The notes under the pieces are model-generated. The model saw nothing but the letters and a program-made list of their open reading frames with translations, made no database searches and had not been told where the DNA came from. The position numbers and the translations under genes were made by a program. This document shows positions 4,452-8,274 of a stretch of DNA of 8,274 bases, piece after piece. The DNA is from Eubacteriales bacterium (GTDB lineage Bacteria > Bacillota_A > Clostridia > Lachnospirales > Lachnospiraceae), in NCBI GenBank assembly GCA_030527765.1, contig JAUNAE010000162.1, forward strand, positions 1-8,274, in the 5' to 3' direction. How positions within the stretch are numbered: position 1 is the first letter of the stretch; the number at the start of each line of letters is the position of its first letter.

Positions 4452-4648
4452 GCTTCAAGAATATCGTTACTGCTTTCGGCAGGCTCTTTAACTTGATTAG
4501 CAGTCTGTAAGATGGACAGGATCTTTGATTGCGTATCTTCCGTAAGAGGCGAAAGACAGTTCGGACAAGAAATAGAGTATGCGGTTGTCTTACTATCAAG
4601 CTCATATCGACAGCCACAGCTACATTTTACTTTGAATTTTAGATACAT
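4403..4648 (-). CDS. Small zinc-ribbon-like protein, opposite to the early operon
   Basis: An 81-residue protein with a cysteine pattern at its start: C9, C11 and C13 (KCSCGCRYEL), then C28 and C31 (SCPNC), the shape of a zinc ribbon or treble-clef knuckle. The rest (PLTEDTQSKILSILQ, then an acidic serine-rich tail) is probably helix and disordered tail. The open frame extends far upstream, but ATG 4648 has TGAGGT 6 nt before it and opens straight into the motif. It runs against all neighbouring genes, overlaps the 3' end of the previous gene by 49 bp, and is divergent from the membrane-protein gene with a 57-bp gap. Such placement is common for morons, genes expressed in the lysogen. Function is unknown; host RNA polymerase or DNA binding would fit a zinc ribbon but is not shown. 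Confidence 0.7.
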   Translation of the reverse strand: MYLKFKVKCSCGCRYELDSKTTAYSISCPNCLSPLTEDTQSKILSILQTANQVKEPAESSNDILEAHSMSFSFDGDELRDL

Positions 4649-4705
4649 AGCAAACCTCATTGCGCAGCACAAAAAAATTTTATCACACAGTATAACGGAG
4701 GGAAA

Positions 4706-4975
4706 ATGAAAGCGAAGGAATTGGAAATCGGATTCAGCTTTGTGAATGACCGGTACGTTGCTAACCGCCGGAACACAGCACAGCGGAAGATCCGCAAGGA
4801 AGAGATCAAGGACAACAGCCTCGAGGTAGCCGGTGGCGTCTTCCTGATGCTGGCAATCCTCTTCGGAGCAGGTTCGGTCTACTGGATCGACAGTAGCTCC
4901 TACTGGTACGCCGGCGGAGTGATCGCCCTGATCTGTGCAGTGATCGGAGTTGCAATCCTCAGAGACAAAAATTGA
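4706..4975 (+). CDS. Small membrane protein with two transmembrane helices
   Basis: An 89-residue protein. A basic cytosolic-looking N-terminus (VANRRNTAQRKIRKEEIKDN, residues 18-37) is followed by two membrane spans, at about 41-61 (from VAGGVFLMLAILFGAG) and 66-85 (from YWYAGGVIALICAVIG), joined by a very short turn (DSSS), and the tail RDKN. By the positive-inside rule both ends should face the cytoplasm. It has a good ribosome binding site, GGAGGG, 3-5 nt before ATG 4706. I recognise no family. A small hairpin membrane protein in this position could be a superinfection-exclusion or membrane-stress factor, but that rests on position only. Together with the minus-strand zinc-ribbon gene it forms a divergent pair inserted between the regulators and the recombination genes. 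The stop codon lies in the left arm of a hairpin. Confidence 0.7.
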   Translation: MKAKELEIGFSFVNDRYVANRRNTAQRKIRKEEIKDNSLEVAGGVFLMLAILFGAGSVYWIDSSSYWYAGGVIALICAVIGVAILRDKN

Positions 4976-5057
4976 CGCCTCTGGTGCGAACAGAGACGTC
5001 AAGAAATAAAAACGATATAGGAGCCAAAGGAAATGGCTCCTGTGCAAGTATAGCACA
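4972..5057 (+). other. Three consecutive stem-loops before the YqaJ gene
   Basis: Stem 1: TTGACG and CTCTG (4972-4983) pair with CAGAG and CGTCAA (4991-5002), with one C/A mismatch. It contains the stop codon of the membrane-protein gene. On the minus strand it is followed by TTTTTG, so it could end leftward transcripts; no U-tract follows on the plus strand. Stem 2: AGGAGCCA (5019-5026) pairs exactly with TGGCTCCT (5034-5041). Stem 3: TGTGC pairs with GCACA (5041-5057), sharing base 5041 with stem 2. GGAG at 5020-5023 is 9 nt before an ATG (5033) that opens a six-codon frame, MAPVQV. The spacer may control expression of the recombination genes. Confidence 0.5.
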
Positions 5058-5077
5058 ATTTCAAAGCAGTGATAAAC

Positions 5078-5734
5078 ATGAGTTTAAAAAAGATTATTTT
5101 GAAAGACCGTGACGACTGGCTTGACCATCGGACCGGCAGGATTGGCGGAAGTGAAGCGTCCTGCATCATCGGATGCAACCCGTACAAGAGCAACGAGGAG
5201 CTTTGGGAAGAGAAAACAGGAAGAAGGCAGCCGGAAGATATTTCCGACAAGCCTTATGTCCGGTACGGGACGAACGCAGAAGATTATCTGAGAGATCTGT
5301 TTCAGCTTGATTTCCCTGAGTACAAGGTTTTCTACGAGGAAAACAATATGTTCCTCAACGACAAATACCCTTTCGCTCATGCATCGCTTGACGGATGGCT
5401 TCTGGATCAGAACGGGCGACACGGAGTCCTGGAGATCAAAACAACTAACATCCTGCAGAGCATGCAGAAAGAGAAATGGAGAGACAGAATACCGGAGAAC
5501 TATTACGCACAGGTTCTTCATTACCTGATGGTTACCGGATTCGACTTCGCAATCCTCAAGGCTCAGCTCAAGTACGAATATGCAGGCGAGCTTCCGAGAT
5601 TGGAAACCAAGCATTACCTCATCGAAAGATCTGATGTGGAAGAGGACATCGAGTATATCAGATCTGAGGAAGAGCGATTTTACAGGTATATTCAGGAAGA
5701 TAAGCGTCCGCCGTTTAGGCTTCCCGAAATATAA
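5078..5734 (+). CDS. YqaJ-family phage exonuclease (lambda-exonuclease fold)
   Basis: A 218-residue predicted 5'-3' double-strand exonuclease that would make single-stranded tails for the RecT annealase encoded two genes on. The YqaJ signature RTGRIGGSEASCIIG is at residues 18-32. GTNAEDYL (64-71) gives the early conserved acidic helix. The PD-(D/E)xK core is D105 (ASLDGWL) with E119 and K121 (VLEIKTT). Q145 lies in YYAQVLHYLMVTG, a helix conserved in the family. Length is normal. ATG 5078 is chosen as the nearest ATG, but no good ribosome binding site precedes it. An in-frame GTG at 5069 has none either. Weak initiation behind a hairpin-rich spacer suggests translational control or coupling. 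It is 22 bp from the DUF1351 gene. Confidence 0.92.
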   Translation: MSLKKIILKDRDDWLDHRTGRIGGSEASCIIGCNPYKSNEELWEEKTGRRQPEDISDKPYVRYGTNAEDYLRDLFQLDFPEYKVFYEENNMFLNDKYPFAHASLDGWLLDQNGRHGVLEIKTTNILQSMQKEKWRDRIPENYYAQVLHYLMVTGFDFAILKAQLKYEYAGELPRLETKHYLIERSDVEEDIEYIRSEEERFYRYIQEDKRPPFRLPEI

Positions 5735-5756
5735 AGCACAAAGCAAAGGAGAAAAA

Positions 5757-6608
5757 ATGGCACTGGAAATGGAAATCTTCTCGCCGTCTGAGGACGGTTA
5801 CGTGAAGGAAATCAAGTGGAACATGGACGAGGTAGCTGCAGGAGTTGCCGAAGTAGCCGAGAGATATGACGGCCTCGTCTTTACGGCGAAGGAAATGCCG
5901 GAAGCAAAGAAAGAGAGAGCGAACCTCAACAAGCTGTACAAGGCTCTTGATGAGAAGCGCATGAGCGTCAAGAAATCCTGCCTTGCACCTTACGAGGTAT
6001 TTGAAGGTCAGATCAAGCAGGTGCAGGCGCCGATTAAGAACGTGATCGGACAGATTGATGCACAGATCAAGGAGTTCGAGGAAGGCGAGAAGGAAGAGAA
6101 GAAAGAGCAGATTGCTGCGCTTTGGGCTGAGCAGAAGTCCTATGAATTTCTTACACTCGACCGGATCTGGAACGACAAATGGCTGAATAAAAGCTACAAG
6201 ATCAGTGACATTAAGCTCGACATGCTTAGGGAACACAACCGTGTCGGCGAAGCAATCTTCACGATACAGAGACTCGGAGAGGATTCAGAGGTTGCGCTTG
6301 ATGATTTCAAGGAAACGCTCGACATCACTCACGCTCTCCAGGCGAGAGAACTGTATCAGGAGCAGAAAAGGAAAGAAGCTGAACGCAGGGAAAGAGAGCG
6401 CCAAGCTGCTGAACTTGCCGAGAGTATGAACCCTCCTGAAATCGAAGAACCTGAAGAAGTACCGGTAACAGAAAAGCCTGTGAAGCGCATGAGAATCAGT
6501 TTCACGGTTACCGCAACACAGGATCAGTTCGCTGCACTGAATGCAGATCTGAAAGCACTGCAGCTCCACGCAGAGGAATTTGTAATCACCAAAAAGGAGG
6601 AATTATAA
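5757..6608 (+). CDS. DUF1351 family phage protein
   Basis: A 283-residue protein of the DUF1351 family, commonly found between phage exonuclease and annealase genes. The N-terminal part has short strands and a helix (MDEVAAGVAEVAERYDGLVF, residues 23-42). A long charged helical part follows (about 48-125 with ANLNKLYKALDEKRMSVKK, then EFEEGEKEEKKEQI) and is likely coiled coil. A second highly charged helix (197-224, rich in Arg, Glu and Gln) leads to a proline-rich linker (225-241). The C-terminal beta-alpha unit (MRISFTVTATQDQFAALNADL) resembles a small ferredoxin-like domain. The molecular role is not established; position suggests it assists the YqaJ-RecT reaction. AAAGGAG precedes ATG 5757 by 6 nt. 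The open frame upstream of this ATG is out of phase with the YqaJ gene it overlaps and is rejected. Confidence 0.88.
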   Translation: MALEMEIFSPSEDGYVKEIKWNMDEVAAGVAEVAERYDGLVFTAKEMPEAKKERANLNKLYKALDEKRMSVKKSCLAPYEVFEGQIKQVQAPIKNVIGQIDAQIKEFEEGEKEEKKEQIAALWAEQKSYEFLTLDRIWNDKWLNKSYKISDIKLDMLREHNRVGEAIFTIQRLGEDSEVALDDFKETLDITHALQARELYQEQKRKEAERRERERQAAELAESMNPPEIEEPEEVPVTEKPVKRMRISFTVTATQDQFAALNADLKALQLHAEEFVITKKEEL

Positions 6609-6610
6609 GA

Positions 6611-7477
6611 ATGGCAGTCAAGAACAGTTTAACCAGAAAGCCGGAAGGCATCGCTGCATATTTGACAAAGGATGCAGTCAAAAACCAGATCAACAACGTA
6701 ATCGGTGGAAAGAATGGAACGAGATTCATTTCCTCTCTTGTATCTGCGGTCAATGCCAACCCTGGCCTTAGCGAATGCACGTCGCCGTCCATCGTATCGG
6801 CTGCACTGCTTGGCGAATCCCTGAACCTTTCGCCGTCTCCACAGCTTGGCCAGTATTACATGGTACCTTTCAATGACCGGAAGAACAACCGCAAGGTTGC
6901 TCAGTTTCAGCTCGGTTACAAAGGTTATGTACAGCTTGCACTCAGATCCGGACAGTATAGAAAGCTCAACGTTATGTCGATCAAAGAAGGCGAGCTGATC
7001 AAGTACGATCCTCTCAACGAAGAGATTGAGGTCAACCTGATTGAAGATGAGGACGAGAGAGAGCAGGCCGAGACGGTTGGTTACTATGCATTCTTCGAGT
7101 ATATGAACGGCTTCAGAAAAACAATGTACTGGAGCAAGAAGAAGATGGTTGCTCACGCCGAGAAGTACAGCATGGGATATAAAGCCCACAAAGGTTACAC
7201 ATTTTGGGAAAAGGACTTTGACGGCATGGCTTACAAAACAATGCTCCGTCAGCTGATCAGCAAGTGGGGAATCATGAGCATTGACCTGATGACGGCTATG
7301 GATGGAGATATGGCTGTCATCGAGCAGGATGGCTCTAAAACTTATGTTGAGGCCGATGATGAGGCAATGGTCATCGATGCCAACGAAACGCCTGAGCCGG
7401 TCAAACAGACGGCACAGCCTGCCTCTCAGAAATCCGCGCCGGAACCTGAAAACAGTCTCGAAGACATCTTCAGTTAA
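6611..7477 (+). CDS. recT: RecT single-strand annealing protein
   Basis: A 288-residue annealase of the RecT/Redbeta group that pairs complementary single strands produced by the exonuclease. Family features in order: CTSPSIVSAALLGESLNLSP (56-75), LGQYYMVPF (79-87), VAQFQLGYKGYVQLALRSGQ (96-115), the acidic stretch around 137-153, and YTFWEKDFDGMAYKTMLRQL (196-215). After residue 230 the conserved core ends in a low-complexity, proline- and alanine-rich linker (259-280) with the acidic, hydrophobic end NSLEDIFS. That tail resembles the tip of a bacterial SSB, which could matter for partner binding; this is inference. AAAAAGGAGG lies in the last codons of the DUF1351 gene, about 10 nt before the ATG, and two bases separate the genes, so they are one unit. 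Confidence 0.95.
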   Translation: MAVKNSLTRKPEGIAAYLTKDAVKNQINNVIGGKNGTRFISSLVSAVNANPGLSECTSPSIVSAALLGESLNLSPSPQLGQYYMVPFNDRKNNRKVAQFQLGYKGYVQLALRSGQYRKLNVMSIKEGELIKYDPLNEEIEVNLIEDEDEREQAETVGYYAFFEYMNGFRKTMYWSKKKMVAHAEKYSMGYKAHKGYTFWEKDFDGMAYKTMLRQLISKWGIMSIDLMTAMDGDMAVIEQDGSKTYVEADDEAMVIDANETPEPVKQTAQPASQKSAPEPENSLEDIFS

Positions 7478-7713
7478 TTCATTTGATCCAAACTGCTTCA
7501 GGATTCCTAAAAAGCACCATCCAGACGGAGCAGCTTAGATATACAACTTAACAATGAAAAGCGTATCGGCACGGCAGGCCGATACCGAGTCCATAAATAG
7601 AAAAAAGTTTTTTGCGATGTTAATTATTTATTTCGTCGGGAGTCTTTCCCAAAGACAAAAAAGAAATTCTCACCATACGGAGCTTGGTACGGCTCCGGAA
7701 AGGAGGCTCCACG
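7478..7713 (+). other. Untranslated 236-nt gap with hairpins between recT and the DUF1064 gene
   Basis: No gene with a credible start lies here. GTATCGGC (7563-7570) pairs exactly with GCCGATAC (7578-7585) around a 7-nt loop, without a U-tract. GTCTTT (7642-7647) pairs with AAAGAC (7651-7656). CGGAGC (7678-7683) pairs with GCTCCG (7692-7697), and the second GGCTCC (7705-7710) gives an alternative partner that covers AAAGGAGG, the ribosome binding site of the next gene. A short frame just after recT (7482-7538, ending HHPDGAA) looks protein-like but has no start, so it may be a remnant. Many related phages have an SSB or similar gene at this place. Confidence 0.5.
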
Positions 7714-8061
7714 ATGTGGAGTAGAAGCAATAATAAATTTCATGCTCAGAAGGTTTTCGTTGACGGCGAGCATTTTGACAGCCTTCGGGAATATCGGAGA
7801 TGGGAAGAACTGAAGCTCCTCGAAAAGGCCGGAGAGATAACAGATCTGGAACGGCAAGTGAATTTTGAATTGATCCCGAAACAGATCGACCCGAACACCG
7901 GAAAGGTAAAGGAGAGGGCCTGCAGCTACAAAGCGGATTTTGTTTACACCGAGGACGGACAGCGCATAGTTGAGGACAGCAAGGGATTCAAAACGCCGGA
8001 ATACAGAATCAAGAAGAAACTCCTGCTCTGGAGATACGGAATCAGCATTAAGGAGACGTAA
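7714..8061 (+). CDS. DUF1064 nuclease-like phage protein
   Basis: A 115-residue protein of the DUF1064 family, which has a restriction-endonuclease-like fold and is found in phage recombination and replication regions. The family order is clear: NNKFHAQKVFVDGEHFDSLRE (6-26), ELKLLEKAGEITDLERQVNF (32-51), the beta-strand YKADFVYTEDG (72-82) with D75, and VEDSKGFKTPEYRIKKKLL (86-104) with D88-S-K90, together a PD-(D/E)xK-type set. A junction-resolving or nicking role has been suggested for such proteins, but the substrate is not known from sequence. AAAGGAGG lies 7 nt before ATG 7714; the in-frame TTG at 7684 is inside the leader hairpin and is rejected. Its stop overlaps the next start (TAATG). 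Confidence 0.88.
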   Translation: MWSRSNNKFHAQKVFVDGEHFDSLREYRRWEELKLLEKAGEITDLERQVNFELIPKQIDPNTGKVKERACSYKADFVYTEDGQRIVEDSKGFKTPEYRIKKKLLLWRYGISIKET

Positions 8062-8274
8062 TGGCAGATAAGAAATCATTCATCATGTATACAGAATGGA
8101 AGAATGTGTTTGAAAAACTTCCGGCTGAGAAAGCAGGAATACTGATCCAGGCAGTTTTTGCTTTCGAGAGCGGTGAAGAAGTATCTTTCGATGATCCTAT
8201 GATGGATGCAATGTTCTCCCTGATTCAACCACGTCTCGAAGAGAACGATAAGAAGTACGAGGCTCAGGTTGAGC
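8061..8274 (+). CDS. DUF6291-like replication-region protein (partial, runs off the right edge)
   Basis: The first 71 residues of a longer protein. MADKKSFIMYTEWKNVFEKL, then EKAGILIQAVFAFESGEE and AMFSLIQPRLEENDKKYE, match the N-terminal domain of DUF6291 proteins. These are often joined to a winged-helix or primosome-like C-terminal part and placed before the helicase loader. It is probably involved in starting phage DNA replication, which fits its place after the recombination genes, but the informative C-terminus is missing. ATG 8061 shares a base with the stop of the DUF1064 gene, and AAGGAG lies within that gene's last codons, 6 nt before the start, so the two are translationally coupled. 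Confidence 0.8.
   Translation, partial: MADKKSFIMYTEWKNVFEKLPAEKAGILIQAVFAFESGEEVSFDDPMMDAMFSLIQPRLEENDKKYEAQVE

Noticed and set aside
4649..5056. Upstream extension of the minus-strand zinc-ribbon frame
   Set aside because: It is antisense to the membrane-protein gene; the good ribosome binding site and sensible sequence begin at ATG 4648.
5084..5746. 220-residue minus-strand frame opposite the exonuclease
   Set aside because: The plus strand carries a complete YqaJ active site; the minus frame is a shadow without a ribosome binding site.
5580..5756. N-terminal extension of the DUF1351 frame
   Set aside because: It overlaps the exonuclease in another frame, and AAAGGAG precedes ATG 5757.
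7554..7724. 56-codon frame starting MKSVSARQ in the gap after recT
   Set aside because: It has no ribosome binding site, starts beside a hairpin and runs through the leader of the next gene; probably chance.

Overview
The window reads as the left end of an integrated temperate phage in a low-to-moderate GC Bacillota, most likely a gut-type clostridial host. This rests on the strong AGGAGG-type ribosome binding sites, the gene families present (AP2-arm tyrosine integrase, short XRE repressor with an ImmA-like peptidase, YqaJ/DUF1351/RecT, DUF1064, DUF6291) and the early-gene order. No structural, packaging or conjugation genes are visible, so phage rather than conjugative element is an inference from the recombination and replication genes.

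Left boundary (1-220). The 3' end of a presumed host gene stops at 76 and is followed by a terminator. Then come four roughly helically phased GTAACTAAC-type repeats, which look like arm sites for the integrase, and a second hairpin with a T-run. The attachment core should lie in or near this stretch but cannot be fixed without the other junction.

Lysogeny module, minus strand (221-3076). Read leftward from the switch: a short XRE repressor without a peptidase domain, a large PemK/MazF-fold protein with a coiled-coil insert and no visible antitoxin, a near-consensus promoter followed by a ~187-nt structured leader, a 70-residue ImmA-like HExxH protein, and the integrase.

Switch (3077-3244). 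Divergent sigma-A promoters, each with 17-bp spacing, flank four copies of TGC-N6-GCA arranged as two pairs. One pair covers the repressor -35 and the other the early -35. I read this as the lysis-lysogeny operator set.

Early rightward genes (3245-4975). A TTG-started Cro-like regulator is followed by a frameshifted ~97-residue gene, a small acidic protein, an excisionase-like HTH protein and an unrecognised 85-residue protein. A minus-strand zinc-ribbon gene overlaps the tail of the last one by 49 bp. A two-helix membrane protein follows on the plus strand, after which lies a hairpin-rich spacer.

Recombination and replication (5078-8274). YqaJ-type exonuclease, DUF1351 protein and RecT annealase form a single-strand-annealing cassette. 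After a 236-nt untranslated gap come a DUF1064 nuclease-like protein and the start of a DUF6291 replication-region protein, which runs off the window.

The least explained items are the structured leader with its own strong promoter, the antitoxin-less PemK-like gene, the duplicated leader cassette around the Cro-like gene, and the hairpin cluster before yqaJ.
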